DNA of 64,000 nt from Jatrophihabitans endophyticus (GTDB lineage Bacteria; Actinomycetota; Actinomycetes; Mycobacteriales; Jatrophihabitantaceae), in assembly GCF_900129455.1 (NCBI RefSeq), contig NZ_FQVU01000001.1, forward strand, positions 1,054,001 to 1,118,000. The letters are read 5' to 3'. The number at the start of each line of letters is the position of its first letter. Position 1 is the first letter of the stretch. A program made the translations under genes and the position numbers. Shown here one piece after another: positions 24,754 to 33,232 of this stretch. Under the pieces are notes generated by a model. The model was not told where the DNA came from. It saw only the letters and a list, made by a program, of their open reading frames with translations, and ran no database searches.

Positions 24754-26517
24754 ATGCGAATGACCGAAGAACTCTCGGCCGCCGAGGCCGACCACCGTAC
24801 CGACCTGCCCGCCGAGGCCGTCACCCCCGAGGACGCCGCACCGCTCGCCGCCCGCGCCCCGGTCGACGCCCAGAGCCCGGCGTTCAGCGACTTCGACATC
24901 CACCCCGAGATCGTGCGGGCTCTCGCCGACGTCGGCATCACGCGCACCTTCGCGATCCAGGAGCTCACGCTGCCGATCGCGCTGGCCGGCAACGACCTCA
25001 TCGGGCAGGCCCGCACCGGCTCGGGCAAGACGCTCGGTTTCGGCGTCCCGCTGCTCAACCGCATCGACCTGCCCGGCGGCCCCGGCGCGCTGCCGCAGGC
25101 CCTCGTGGTGGCGCCGACCCGCGAGCTCGCCGTCCAGGTGTCCGCCGACCTCGCCGAGGCCGGCAAGCACGTCGGCGCGCGCGTCCTGACCATCTACGGC
25201 GGCCGCGCGTACGAACCGCAGATCGAGGCCCTGAAGAAGGGTGTCGACGTCGTCGTCGGCACGCCGGGCCGGCTGCTCGACCTCGCCCAGCAGGGCCACC
25301 TGACGCTGTCCAGCGCCCGCATCCTCGTCCTGGACGAGGCCGACGAGATGCTCGACCTCGGCTTCCTGCCCGACATCGAGAAGCTGCTGGCGATGGTGCC
25401 CGCCGGCCGGCAGACGATGCTGTTCTCGGCCACCATGCCGGGGCCGATCGTCGCGCTCGCGCGGCAGTTCCTCATCCAGCCGATCCAGATCCGGGCCGAG
25501 CAGGACACCCAGACGCCGAGCACCTCGCACGTCGACCAGTTCGTCTACCGCGCCCACGCCATGGACAAGGCCGAGATGCTCGCGCGGGTCCTGCAGGCGC
25601 GCGAACGCGGTCTGGCGCTGATCTTCACCCGCACGAAGCGCACCGCGCAGAAGGTGGCCGACGACCTCGAGGACCGCGGCTTCGCCGCCGCGGCCATCCA
25701 CGGCGACCTCGGCCAGGGCGCCCGCGAGCAGGCGCTGCGCGCGTTCCGCTCCGGCAAGGTCGACACCCTGGTCGCGACCGACGTCGCCGCCCGCGGCCTG
25801 GACGTCGACGGCATCTCGCACGTCGTGAACTACCAGGCCCCCGAGGACGCGATGACGTACGTGCACCGCATCGGGCGGACGGCACGCGCGGGCAAGAAGG
25901 GCAGCTCGGTCACCTTCGTCGACTGGGACGACATCCCGCGGTGGAAGCTCATCTGCGACACGCTCGAGCTGCCCTTCCACGAGCCGGTCGAGACCTATTC
26001 GACGTCGCCGCACCTCTACCTCGAGCTCGACATCCCCGAGGGCGCCTCGGGCACGCTGCCGCGGGCGGCGCGCACCCGGGCGGGCCTGGACGCCGAGGAG
26101 ATCGAGGATCTCGGCGGCCGCGACGCGTCGCGCCGCAGCGCCGGCGACGGGCGACGGCCGGGCTCGCGCGAGCGGGGCAGCCGTCCCGAGCGCGGTGAGC
26201 GGACCGAGCGCGGCGAACGCCCCGCCCGCAACCGCAGCCGGCGCCGCACCCGTGCGGGGCAGCCGGTGGAGGGCGGCGCGGCGGCGCCGGACGCGCAGTC
26301 CGCGCCGGACGCGTCCGCGTCGTCCGCACCGTCCGCGTCGTCGAACTCGGCCACCGCGTCGAGCGGGACCGACGCCGGTGGCGGCGAGGCGGGCACCGCG
26401 CCGCGGCGACGCCGTCGCCGCGGCGGACGCGGCCGAGGCGGTGCGGCGGGAGCAGCCGGCGCGGCCGAGGGCGCCGGCCCGGCGCCGAGCGGCGACGACA
26501 GCGCGTCCACCGACTGA
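24754..26517 (+). CDS. rhlE: DEAD-box RNA helicase (RhlE type)
   Basis: A 587-residue helicase. In order: Q motif (FAIQE, about 67-71), ARTGSGKT (87-94), PTRELAVQ, VLDEADEMLDLG, FSATMPG, and HRIGRTARAGKKG. RecA-like domains end near residue 400; an Arg/Gly/Ala-rich basic tail (SRERGSRPERGERTERGER) that binds RNA or ribosomes follows. It remodels RNA in degradation or ribosome assembly. ATG at 24754 and ATG at 24760 are both possible. TAGACT at 24620-24625 may be the -10, giving a 5' leader near 120 nt, longer than its neighbours. Confidence 0.92.
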   Translation: MRMTEELSAAEADHRTDLPAEAVTPEDAAPLAARAPVDAQSPAFSDFDIHPEIVRALADVGITRTFAIQELTLPIALAGNDLIGQARTGSGKTLGFGVPLLNRIDLPGGPGALPQALVVAPTRELAVQVSADLAEAGKHVGARVLTIYGGRAYEPQIEALKKGVDVVVGTPGRLLDLAQQGHLTLSSARILVLDEADEMLDLGFLPDIEKLLAMVPAGRQTMLFSATMPGPIVALARQFLIQPIQIRAEQDTQTPSTSHVDQFVYRAHAMDKAEMLARVLQARERGLALIFTRTKRTAQKVADDLEDRGFAAAAIHGDLGQGAREQALRAFRSGKVDTLVATDVAARGLDVDGISHVVNYQAPEDAMTYVHRIGRTARAGKKGSSVTFVDWDDIPRWKLICDTLELPFHEPVETYSTSPHLYLELDIPEGASGTLPRAARTRAGLDAEEIEDLGGRDASRRSAGDGRRPGSRERGSRPERGERTERGERPARNRSRRRTRAGQPVEGGAAAPDAQSAPDASASSAPSASSNSATASSGTDAGGGEAGTAPRRRRRRGGRGRGGAAGAAGAAEGAGPAPSGDDSASTD

Positions 26518-26520
26518 CCC

Positions 26521-27828
26521 GTGACGACCGACGCGTCAGCGCCGGCCGACCGGGACTCGGCCGAGCGGTCCGAGCAGGCCCTCGGCCGGTACCGGGCCGA
26601 GCTGCGGCGCCGGCGGGGCTGGTACGCGGCCGTCGTCGGCCTCGTCGTCGTCGTCGCGGTGGTCGTCGTGGCCGTCGCCTGGAGCCACGGCGAGGTCGCG
26701 AACACCACGCTGCACACGGCCGACCGGCCGCTGCCGTCGGTCGCCCCCGCACCCACGAACGGCGACCTGCGCGCCCGGTGGCAGACGTCGGACTCCGTCG
26801 CCCTGGGCGACCCGCAGGACGGCGGCGTCGTCGTCACCTACGGGCGGCACAGCGCGCGGGGCCGCAACGCCCTCACCGGTGCGGTGGTGTGGTCCTACAC
26901 CCGCTCCGACCGCACGGTCTGCTCGGTGCTGCAGTCCGGCGGGGTGAGCGTCGTCGCGCTGCGCGGCTCGTCCGGATGCGACCAGGTCACCGCGCTCGAG
27001 ACGGCCACCGGCACCCGCTCCTGGACCCGCACCCTCGACGAGGACGCCGCACTGTTCCAGGGGCCGGCCTCCCTGCGGATCTACAACGACCAGCTCGTGC
27101 TCACGTCCCGCACGTCGATCTACGTCGTGTCCGTCAACACCGGTGTCGACTACTGGGTCTTCGACCGCCCCGGCTGCACGATCGGGTCGGCGGTGCTCGG
27201 CGGCTCCGGCGCGCTCATCGCCATGCGGTGCGACGCCCCGTCCTGTACGGGTCAGAAGTTCTGCCGCGCCGGGCCGCAGCTGGTCCTGCGCCCCCTCAAC
27301 AATCCGGGCGGCGTGAGCGACGCCGACAAGGACAAGAACCCGGACTTCCTCACCTGGTCGGTCCCGAACACCCAGGGCTGGCTGCCGGTCACCGGTGGGC
27401 AGGCCGTCACCGTCGTGGAGCCGACCGCGCAACCACGGCTGCGCGTCCTCGATCCGAAGACCGGCGCGGCCACCGGCTCGCTGCCGCTCCGACCGCCGTC
27501 GGGTGACGCCGCCGCGGTGGTCGCGCAGGGCAGCGACACCTTCCACCTGCTGTGGTACCGCGGTACCGCCTACGCCCTGCGCAGCGGGTCGGCCTTCGCG
27601 TGGACGCGCGTCGCGGCGTCCCGCCCGACGCTGACCCCGTCCGCGTCGGGCGGCGGCGGACGCATCCTGGCGCCGGACGGCGACCGCGGCGTCCTCGAAC
27701 TCGCCGCCGGTTCCGGGCGCACCACGCACCGCTACGCGTTACCACGCTCGGCGGCGGGCGCGCGGGTGCTGCCCGTCGGCGCCGGCCTGCTCGTCGCGGG
27801 CCCGACGAGCGCGACCTACTACCGCTGA
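26521..27828 (+). CDS. membrane-anchored PQQ-like beta-propeller protein (Rv3212 type)
   Basis: A 435-residue protein from a GTG 3 bp after the rhlE stop. A cytoplasmic tail of about 37 residues precedes one membrane helix at about 38-60 (YAAVVGLVVVVAVVVVAVAW). The rest is an extracytoplasmic WD/PQQ-type propeller (GRNALTGAVVWSYTRSDR, LETATGTRSWTRTLDEDA, VSVNTGVDYWVF are blade repeats). It is the positional homologue of Rv3212. Role unknown; BamB-like propellers act as scaffolds. Confidence 0.8.
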   Translation: MTTDASAPADRDSAERSEQALGRYRAELRRRRGWYAAVVGLVVVVAVVVVAVAWSHGEVANTTLHTADRPLPSVAPAPTNGDLRARWQTSDSVALGDPQDGGVVVTYGRHSARGRNALTGAVVWSYTRSDRTVCSVLQSGGVSVVALRGSSGCDQVTALETATGTRSWTRTLDEDAALFQGPASLRIYNDQLVLTSRTSIYVVSVNTGVDYWVFDRPGCTIGSAVLGGSGALIAMRCDAPSCTGQKFCRAGPQLVLRPLNNPGGVSDADKDKNPDFLTWSVPNTQGWLPVTGGQAVTVVEPTAQPRLRVLDPKTGAATGSLPLRPPSGDAAAVVAQGSDTFHLLWYRGTAYALRSGSAFAWTRVAASRPTLTPSASGGGGRILAPDGDRGVLELAAGSGRTTHRYALPRSAAGARVLPVGAGLLVAGPTSATYYR

Positions 27829-28649
27829 TGGCCACCCAGCTCGACGCGGGACAGGCCGTGCGGGGCGAGCTCGTCGCCGACGGTGCCCGGCTCGCCACGC
27901 TGTGCTCCGGCGACACGACGGCACCCCCGGTCCTGCTCGTGCCCGGCTACACCGGCAGCAAGGAGGACTTCGCGCCGCTGCTCGACCCGCTCGCCGACGC
28001 GGGCCTGCGTGCGGTCGCGATCGACCTGCCCGGGCAGTTCGAGTCGCCGGGCCTGCCGCCGGGCTCCGCGTACGGCGTCGCCGACCTCGCCGCGGTCGTG
28101 CGCGCGGCCGGCGCCGCCCTCGGTCCGCGCGTGCGGTTGCTCGGCCACTCGTTCGGCGGCCTGGTCTGCCGGGCCGCGACGATCGCCGCACCGCAGCAGG
28201 TGGAGTCGCTCGTGCTGCTGTCGTCCGGCCCGGCCGAACTCGGCGGCGCGCGCCGCGCCCTGATCGAACTGCTCGAGCCGGTGCTCGCCGAGGGCGGGCT
28301 GCCCGGCGTGTACGCGGCACTGCAGTCGGTGTCGGCCGTCGAGCCGGGCACCCCGCCGGAGCTCCTGACCTTCCTCGAGCGCCGCTTCGTCACCGGCGAC
28401 CCCGCCATGCTCTCGGGCATGGGTTCGGCGTTGCGCGCCGAGCCCGACCGCGTCGCCGAGCTCGCGGCCACCGGCGTGCCCGTGCTCGTCGTCCACGGGG
28501 CGGACGACGACGCCTGGCCGCCGGCTGCGCAGCAGGACATGGCGCGGCGGCTCGGCGCGCGGTACGAGGTCGTGCCCGGTGCCGCCCACTCGGCCGCCGT
28601 CGAGAACCCGACCGCGCTGCTGCGGCACCTCACGGACTTCTGGCGCTGA
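27828..28649 (+). CDS. alpha/beta hydrolase
   Basis: A 273-residue hydrolase whose ATG overlaps the preceding stop by one base. Oxyanion segment VPGYTGSKEDF, nucleophile elbow LLGHSFGGLV (Ser), acid in VVHGADDDAWPP and base in PGAAHSAAVENP. No signal or membrane segment. It is coupled to the propeller gene and so likely co-expressed with rhlE. Substrate unknown. Confidence 0.85.
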   Translation: MATQLDAGQAVRGELVADGARLATLCSGDTTAPPVLLVPGYTGSKEDFAPLLDPLADAGLRAVAIDLPGQFESPGLPPGSAYGVADLAAVVRAAGAALGPRVRLLGHSFGGLVCRAATIAAPQQVESLVLLSSGPAELGGARRALIELLEPVLAEGGLPGVYAALQSVSAVEPGTPPELLTFLERRFVTGDPAMLSGMGSALRAEPDRVAELAATGVPVLVVHGADDDAWPPAAQQDMARRLGARYEVVPGAAHSAAVENPTALLRHLTDFWR

Positions 28650-28659
28650 CGCGGCGCGT

Positions 28660-29508
28660 TCAGGCGACCGCGTCGGGCAGCCCCGCCCACGGCACGAGCT
28701 CCTCGGACGCCGCACGCCCCGCCGGGCACTGCCGACGGAAGTCGCACCACGCGCACGACGGCGACGGGACGGGCGGGTACGCGACGTCGGCGGCGACGCC
28801 GCGCGCGCTGCGGTCGGCCGCGGTCTCGATCCCCTCCGCGGTGCGCTCGGCTCGCGCGAGGGCGGCGGCCAACGTCTCCTCGGTGTGCTCGAAGGCGGCC
28901 ACGGTGCCCGTGGGCAGGTGGTGCAGCTCGACCCGACGACAGTCGCGGTGCAGGGTCTGCCGCACGCCGAGCGCGTAGAGCGCCAGCGCGGCCGAGGCCG
29001 CGACGTCGCTCACGGTGGGCGGCCGGCGGCCGGTCTTGTAGTCGACGACGACGAGCTCGCCCGCCCGATCGTCGATGCGGTCGACCCGTCCCGACAGCGC
29101 GAGCCGCGCCGTCCGCGCCGCGACGGTGCGTTCGACACCCACCGGCTCGTCGGCGGGGTCGACGTGCTCGCGCAGGTAGGCCGCCACCCAGTCCGCGACC
29201 AGCTCGCAGGTACGCGCCGACTGCCGGTCGTCACGGAACCCCGCGCTGGACCAGTTCCGCTCGACGAGTTCGATCCCCTGCTCGGGGACGCGTTGCGAGC
29301 GCGGCAGCAGCCACCAGCGGTGCAGGGCCACGTGGGCGACGGCCCCGACCGTGCTGCGGGCCCACGGCAACCCGCGCGGCGGCGCGGGCCGCTTGAGATA
29401 GGTGAAGCGGTACTGCCGCGGGCAGCCGAAGGTCGCGAGCCGGGACGGCGTGCACGCGAACAGCCGCCGGGGCATGGCGTCGAACGCGAGCTGCTCGGGC
29501 TCGGTCAC
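28660..29508 (-). CDS. RecB/Cas4-type PD-(D/E)XK exonuclease with Fe-S cysteines
   Basis: A 282-residue nuclease. The first Cys of a putative 4Fe-4S staple is Cys29 (FGCPRQYRF), the others are Cys252, Cys255 and Cys261 (CAWCDFRRQC). The catalytic core reads SGRVDRIDDRAGELVVVDYK, with the Asp and the DxK pair. This is the RecB-family exonuclease of actinobacteria, similar in build to Cas4 and AddB nuclease domains, without a helicase. It starts at a GTG overlapping the PHP stop (GTGA). No CRISPR features are present, so a repair role is more likely. Confidence 0.87.
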   Translation of the reverse strand: MTEPEQLAFDAMPRRLFACTPSRLATFGCPRQYRFTYLKRPAPPRGLPWARSTVGAVAHVALHRWWLLPRSQRVPEQGIELVERNWSSAGFRDDRQSARTCELVADWVAAYLREHVDPADEPVGVERTVAARTARLALSGRVDRIDDRAGELVVVDYKTGRRPPTVSDVAASAALALYALGVRQTLHRDCRRVELHHLPTGTVAAFEHTEETLAAALARAERTAEGIETAADRSARGVAADVAYPPVPSPSCAWCDFRRQCPAGRAASEELVPWAGLPDAVA

Positions 29509-30359
29509 GAGACCGGCGTCAGCGCGGCCGGGAGCGCGAGCAGCTGCTCGTACACCGCCGGGTCGGTGAGCCGCGCGCCGAGCGGCGTCGTCTTGTTCGT
29601 GCCGTGGTAGTCCGACGACCCGGTGCCGAGCAGGCCGTGCTCGACGGCCAGCCGGGCGGCGTGCGCGGTGTCGCCGGCGTCGTGGTCGGGGTGATGGACC
29701 TCGAGGCCCACCAGCCCCGCCGCGGCCATGGCGGCCACGACGTCGTCGCCGACGACCGGGCCGCGACGCCGCGCCAGCGGGTGCGCGAAGACGGGCAGGC
29801 CGCGGGCACCGCGCACCAGCCGGATCGCGGTGAAGACGTCGGTGTCGGCCTTGCGGACGTAGTACGGGCGCCGCGAGGTCAACAGGTCCCCGAAGGCCGT
29901 GGTGACGTCGGGCACGACACCGGCCTCGACCAGCGCGCGGCCGATGTGCGGCCGGCCGACGGAGCCGCCGGCGGCGAGCCGCTCGACCTGCGCCCAGCTG
30001 ATCGGGTAGCCGTCGGCGACGAGACGCTCGACCATGGTCCGGCCGCGCGTGACGCGACTGTCGCGCAGCCGCTGCCACTCGGCCCGGATCGCGGCGTCCT
30101 CGGCGTCGACGAAGTACGCCAGCAGGTGCAGGCTGATCCGCCGACCGGCGTCGTCCTCGTGGACGCAGGAGAACTCGACGCCGCGCACCACGGTCAGCCC
30201 CGCGGGCCGGGCCGCGAGCGCCTCGTCCCAGCCCGCGGTGGTGTCGTGGTCGGTGACGGCGACGACGTCGAGCCCGGCCTCGGCTGCGGCGCGGACCAGC
30301 TCGGCCGGGGTATCGGTGCCGTCGGAGGCCGTGCTGTGGGTGTGGAGGTCGATTCGCAT
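29505..30359 (-). CDS. PHP domain phosphoesterase
   Basis: A 284-residue PHP protein. Metal ligands appear in MRIDLHTHSTASDGTD, VAVTDHDTT, RGVEFSC, FAHPLA and SSDYHGTN. The family hydrolyses nucleotide or oligonucleotide phosphates (YciV/RNase AM, or 3',5'-nucleoside bisphosphates). The ATG at MRIDLHTHS was chosen; upstream residues do not fit. It is coupled to the nuclease gene, suggesting linked nucleic-acid processing. Confidence 0.88.
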   Translation of the reverse strand: MRIDLHTHSTASDGTDTPAELVRAAAEAGLDVVAVTDHDTTAGWDEALAARPAGLTVVRGVEFSCVHEDDAGRRISLHLLAYFVDAEDAAIRAEWQRLRDSRVTRGRTMVERLVADGYPISWAQVERLAAGGSVGRPHIGRALVEAGVVPDVTTAFGDLLTSRRPYYVRKADTDVFTAIRLVRGARGLPVFAHPLARRRGPVVGDDVVAAMAAAGLVGLEVHHPDHDAGDTAHAARLAVEHGLLGTGSSDYHGTNKTTPLGARLTDPAVYEQLLALPAALTPVS

Positions 30360-30436
30360 GGCGGAGGTCCAGGTTATCGGGCCGCCGGCCCCGGCGGTGC
30401 CCATGCCGGTGTGCCCGGGCGCCGGGTCGCGAGTGC

Positions 30437-31009
30437 CTATCCGCGCCGGCGCAGGCGCGACAGCCGCGACAGGTCGGGCAGCTCGTCGGTGACCTGGTCA
30501 CTGGTGTGGTGGGTGGGTCCCTCGTCGGGGTCACCGGCGTGCGGCTCGCCGAACACGACGCTGCGCAGCCGCACGTAGAACGGATGGGGTCGGGCGATGC
30601 GGAACAGCCGCTTCAGACCGGGATGCTCCCCGGGCGCCTCGAGGTAGATCGTCGCGTAACCCCAGAGCCGTCCCCAGAACGTCTCCTTGATCCGCAGCCC
30701 GGAGATGCGGTCGAGTCGCAGCGACGCCTCCTCCCGGGTCGTCTCCAGCACGCCGTACACGTGGACGATGCGCTTGTGCGTGAGCACGATCCGCTCGGCG
30801 GCCCACAGCCGGTAGCGCATGAAGCCGAGCAGCGCCGCCACCACCACCGCCGGGATCGCGAAGGTCGCGGGGAACAGGTAGCCGAGCAGGGCGAGCGCGG
30901 TCAGCAGGATGACCCAGTGCTTGCGCGGCTTGCGGATCAGCAGGACGATCCGGTGCTGCCGGACCTCGTACTGCGGCCGGCCCTTCTCCGACTCGAGCAG
31001 CTCGGGCAC
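30437..31009 (-). CDS. PH-domain membrane protein
   Basis: A 190-residue protein with two membrane helices at about residues 32-49 and 51-66 (WVILLTALALLGYLF, IPAVVVAALLGFM), followed by a bacterial PH (bPH2-like) domain: IVLTHKRIVHVYGVLETTR, LDRISGLRIKETFWGRLWGY. The C-terminus is hydrophilic and disordered. The function of such envelope PH proteins is not established. GTG start, no clear ribosome site; probably transcribed with the small gene 18 bp upstream. Confidence 0.75.
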   Translation of the reverse strand: MPELLESEKGRPQYEVRQHRIVLLIRKPRKHWVILLTALALLGYLFPATFAIPAVVVAALLGFMRYRLWAAERIVLTHKRIVHVYGVLETTREEASLRLDRISGLRIKETFWGRLWGYATIYLEAPGEHPGLKRLFRIARPHPFYVRLRSVVFGEPHAGDPDEGPTHHTSDQVTDELPDLSRLSRLRRRG

Positions 31010-31027
31010 GGCGGAGTCACGCAGCGA

Positions 31028-31183
31028 TCAGGACGCGAGCTTGTCGACGAAGTCGCCGATGCCGTGCGCGACCTTGACGACGAAGTTCCAACTGCCGTTG
31101 GCGATGTCCGCGGCCTGGTCCGGCGACGTGATGATGTAGAACAGCACGAAGGCGGCGAGGAGCCCGACGACGGCGAGCTTCAC
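31028..31183 (-). CDS. small membrane protein
   Basis: A 51-residue protein from the GTG at 31183, chosen because GGGGGA lies 8 nt upstream; a longer version from 31219 (63 residues) lacks a ribosome site. Residues 1-20 (VKLAVVGLLAAFVLFYIITS) form one membrane helix or an uncleaved signal, and the rest is amphipathic. No family recognised. It lies just upstream of the PH-domain gene. Confidence 0.55.
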   Translation of the reverse strand: MKLAVVGLLAAFVLFYIITSPDQAADIANGSWNFVVKVAHGIGDFVDKLAS

Positions 31184-31198
31184 GGTGTCGTCCCCCTT

Positions 31199-31219
31199 TG
31201 TCGGCACAGCTGTCGGCAC
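31199..31219. repeat. 9-bp direct repeat TGTCGGCAC in a divergent promoter
   Basis: TGTCGGCAC occurs at 31199-31207 and 31211-31219 between the small membrane protein and Nudix genes. A 12-bp period is close to one helical turn, so it could be an operator. Evidence is the repeat alone. Confidence 0.35.
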
Positions 31220-31317
31220 GCATGACGGCCGTGCGAGCTGCCTCGGCCCGCACGGGTTCGTTCATACCGCACGCGAGCGTCGGTGCCGGGACGCCGCGCC
31301 GCAGGAACGGAGTTCCG

Positions 31318-31740
31318 ATGACCGACGGCGTGCGTCGGCCCTGCGCGGGTGGTCTCGTCTTCGATCCTCGCCACCGGCTGCTGCTCATCCGGCGCGGCCA
31401 GGCCCCCTCGGCGGGTTCGTGGTCGGTGCCCGGCGGCCGGTGCCGGATCGGCGAGCGACCCGATCTCGCCTGCGTGCGCGAGGTCGGCGAGGAGACCGGC
31501 GTCGGTGTCGAGGTGGTGCGCTGGATCGGCCGCGTCGAACGGGCCGCGCCGGCCGGCGGCGTGTACGTGATCGACGACTACCTGTGCCGTCCCGACGCCC
31601 GCAGCCTGCGCGACGGCCGGCTGCGGGCGGGGGACGACGCGCTCGACGCACGTTGGGTGACGCGTGACGAGCTGGTCGGGCTGCCGCTCGCACCCGGCCT
31701 GCTCGACGCGCTCACCACGTGGTCGGTGCTGCCGGGCTGA
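31318..31740 (+). CDS. Nudix hydrolase
   Basis: A 140-residue protein started at the ATG of MTDGVRRPCAGG. The Nudix box runs from Gly in VPGGRCRIGE through CVREVGEETGV, with all glutamates present. The N-terminal strand ends in LLIRRGQAPSAGSWS, typical of the MutT/NUDT group. It hydrolyses nucleoside diphosphates linked to another moiety; substrate unknown. The upstream region contains a GGAAC-GGA-GTTCC inverted repeat (31304-31316) that covers the ribosome site position. Confidence 0.88.
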   Translation: MTDGVRRPCAGGLVFDPRHRLLLIRRGQAPSAGSWSVPGGRCRIGERPDLACVREVGEETGVGVEVVRWIGRVERAAPAGGVYVIDDYLCRPDARSLRDGRLRAGDDALDARWVTRDELVGLPLAPGLLDALTTWSVLPG

Positions 31741-31742
31741 GC

Positions 31743-31769
31743 GGTGCCGACCGGCCGTCGGGTGGCACC
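31743..31769. terminator. bulged hairpin between convergent Nudix and MaoC genes
   Basis: ggtgcc (31743-31748) pairs with ggcacc (31764-31769), and ccgac pairs with gtcgg inside it. It starts 3 bp after the Nudix stop. No T-run; the inner pairing is bulged. Confidence 0.4.
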
Positions 31770-31779
31770 CGCGGGTCGT

Positions 31780-32295
31780 CTACTTCTTCTCGCGCGGCGT
31801 GGGTTCGGGCCGACCCGGCTGCTCGCCGCCGCGGGCGTCGATGTACTCGCGCGTCGGGACCATGACCTTGCGCCGGAAGATGCACACGATCGTGCCGTCC
31901 TGCTTGTAGCCGATCGTCTCGACGTGCACGATGCCGCGGTCGGACTTGGACTTCGACGGTGTCTTGTCCAGCACGGTCGTCTCGCCGTAGATGGTGTCGC
32001 CGTGGAACGTGGGCGCGACGTGGCGCAGCGACTCGATCTCGAGGTTGGCGATCGCCTTGCCGCTGACGTCGGGCACGGACATGCCGAGCAGCAGCGAGTA
32101 GACGTAGTTGCCGACCACCACGTTCTTGCCGAAGTCGGTCGTGCGCTCGGCGTAGTTGACGTCGAGGTGCAGCGGGTGGTGGTTCATCGTCAGCAGGCAG
32201 AACAGATGGTCGTCGTACTCGGTGACCGTCTTCCCGGGCCAGTGCTTGTAGATCGCGCCGACCTCGAACTCCTCGTAGATCCGACCGAACTGCAC
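31780..32295 (-). CDS. MaoC family dehydratase (enoyl-CoA hydratase type)
   Basis: A 171-residue hot-dog fold protein. The hydratase motif is TMNHHPLHLDVNYAERT with the catalytic Asp/His pair region, and GNYVYSLLLGMSVPDVSG lines the substrate tunnel. MaoC enzymes hydrate trans-enoyl-CoA or mesaconyl-CoA-like substrates. The GTG start has AGGAGG 8 nt upstream. No other CoA-pathway gene is adjacent, so the pathway is unknown. Confidence 0.85.
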   Translation of the reverse strand: MQFGRIYEEFEVGAIYKHWPGKTVTEYDDHLFCLLTMNHHPLHLDVNYAERTTDFGKNVVVGNYVYSLLLGMSVPDVSGKAIANLEIESLRHVAPTFHGDTIYGETTVLDKTPSKSKSDRGIVHVETIGYKQDGTIVCIFRRKVMVPTREYIDARGGEQPGRPEPTPREKK

Positions 32296-32360
32296 GTGCG
32301 TCGCCTCCTGCGTCGTGGGCTGCTGCGGGACAGTCTGTTGCGCAGGCCAGTCTGCTGGGT

Positions 32361-32389
32361 GCGCGCCCCGGGGCTCGTCCGGGGCGTGC
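32361..32389. terminator. GC-rich hairpin downstream of the SUFU-domain gene
   Basis: cgccccgg (32364-32371), loop ggctcgt, ccggggcg (32379-32386), extended to 11 pairs with one G-T wobble. It lies between the SUFU-domain gene and the MaoC start on the same strand. No T-run. Confidence 0.6.
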
Positions 32390-32440
32390 CGGCGTGGCGT
32401 GAGCCTCGATCCGATCGGCTCGGGCGGCCCCGACTCCGCG

Positions 32441-33163
32441 TCAGTCCAGCGCGACCGACCGGCGGTACAGGTCGAGCAGGTCCACCTCCGGGCCGCGCAG
32501 CCGTTCCAGCAGGCCCGCCGACCCTCGCGCCCGCGCCCAGGCGAGCTCGTGGGAGGTCACCGGCAGCACCTGGAAGACGGTCACGCCCGACGACGACACC
32601 GGCGACGACAGCGGCAATTCCGCCGGCGGCGGCAGCGACGGCGCCGGCGGCGGCGATTGCGACGGCGGGGATTGCGACGGCGGCGATTGCGACGGCGGCG
32701 ATTGCGACGGCGGCGATTGCGACGGCGGCGATTGCGACGGCGGCGCTGCGATGACCGGCAGTGGGGACTCGGTGACGACCACGCCCGTGCACGCCGAACC
32801 CGGCGTCAACGGCTCGCCCAGATCGACGGTGAGGCCGGCCGTGTAGACGACCGACTCCACCGCCGGCGCGGCCGCCAGCACTGCCAGTCGACGCCACACG
32901 TCGGCGTGCTGGTCGGTGGGGTCGCGCAGGTGCAGCATCAGCTCGGCCCGCGGGCCGTCGACCGCCACGAAGGACTCGGCCCCACCGGTCATGGGATGGC
33001 GCGACATGCCGAGCGACAGGTAGGCCCGCTCACCCGGGATCGGCTCGAAGCGCAGCACCTCGATCGGGTCGACACCGACGAAAGACACCGAGGCCCGCTG
33101 CGGGCGGTGCCCGAAGTGCTCGACGAACGCGGCCTCGACCCCCGGCAGCACCGACCCGTTCAC
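32441..33163 (-). CDS. suppressor-of-fused (SUFU) domain protein with PPSQS repeats
   Basis: A 240-residue protein. Residues about 15-115 resemble the bacterial SUFU domain: VEHFGHRPQRASVSF, FEPIPGERAYLSLGMSRHPM, AELMLHLRDPTD and a helix LAVLAAAPAVESV. At about residues 140-170 six PPSQS pentapeptides interrupt the domain, then VFQVLPVTSHELAWAR resumes the fold. Bacterial SUFU proteins are often immunity proteins or adaptors near toxins; no toxin is seen here. TAGCGT lies 8 nt before the GTG start. Family assignment is from motif pattern. Confidence 0.65.
   Translation of the reverse strand: MNGSVLPGVEAAFVEHFGHRPQRASVSFVGVDPIEVLRFEPIPGERAYLSLGMSRHPMTGGAESFVAVDGPRAELMLHLRDPTDQHADVWRRLAVLAAAPAVESVVYTAGLTVDLGEPLTPGSACTGVVVTESPLPVIAAPPSQSPPSQSPPSQSPPSQSPPSQSPPSQSPPPAPSLPPPAELPLSSPVSSSGVTVFQVLPVTSHELAWARARGSAGLLERLRGPEVDLLDLYRRSVALD
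32655..32744. repeat. 15-bp tandem repeat, six copies
   Basis: Six uninterrupted copies of a 15-bp unit beginning gattgcgacggcggc, with one base change at 32669. On the minus strand each unit encodes PPSQS. The near identity of copies suggests recent expansion and possible length variation between strains, always in frame. Confidence 0.95.
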
Positions 33164-33232
33164 GTGTCCCGACGCTAGCCGACGCCACGCCCGCCGCCCG
33201 CGGCGACGTCGAGTCGGCGGGCGGCCACGGCG

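Noticed and set aside
28660-29508. Cas4 of a CRISPR system
   Set aside because: No cas1, cas2, effector or repeat-spacer array in the window; a stand-alone RecB-family exonuclease fits better.
32655-32744. Short regular repeats as a possible CRISPR array
   Set aside because: The 15-bp units are contiguous with no spacers and encode PPSQS in frame.
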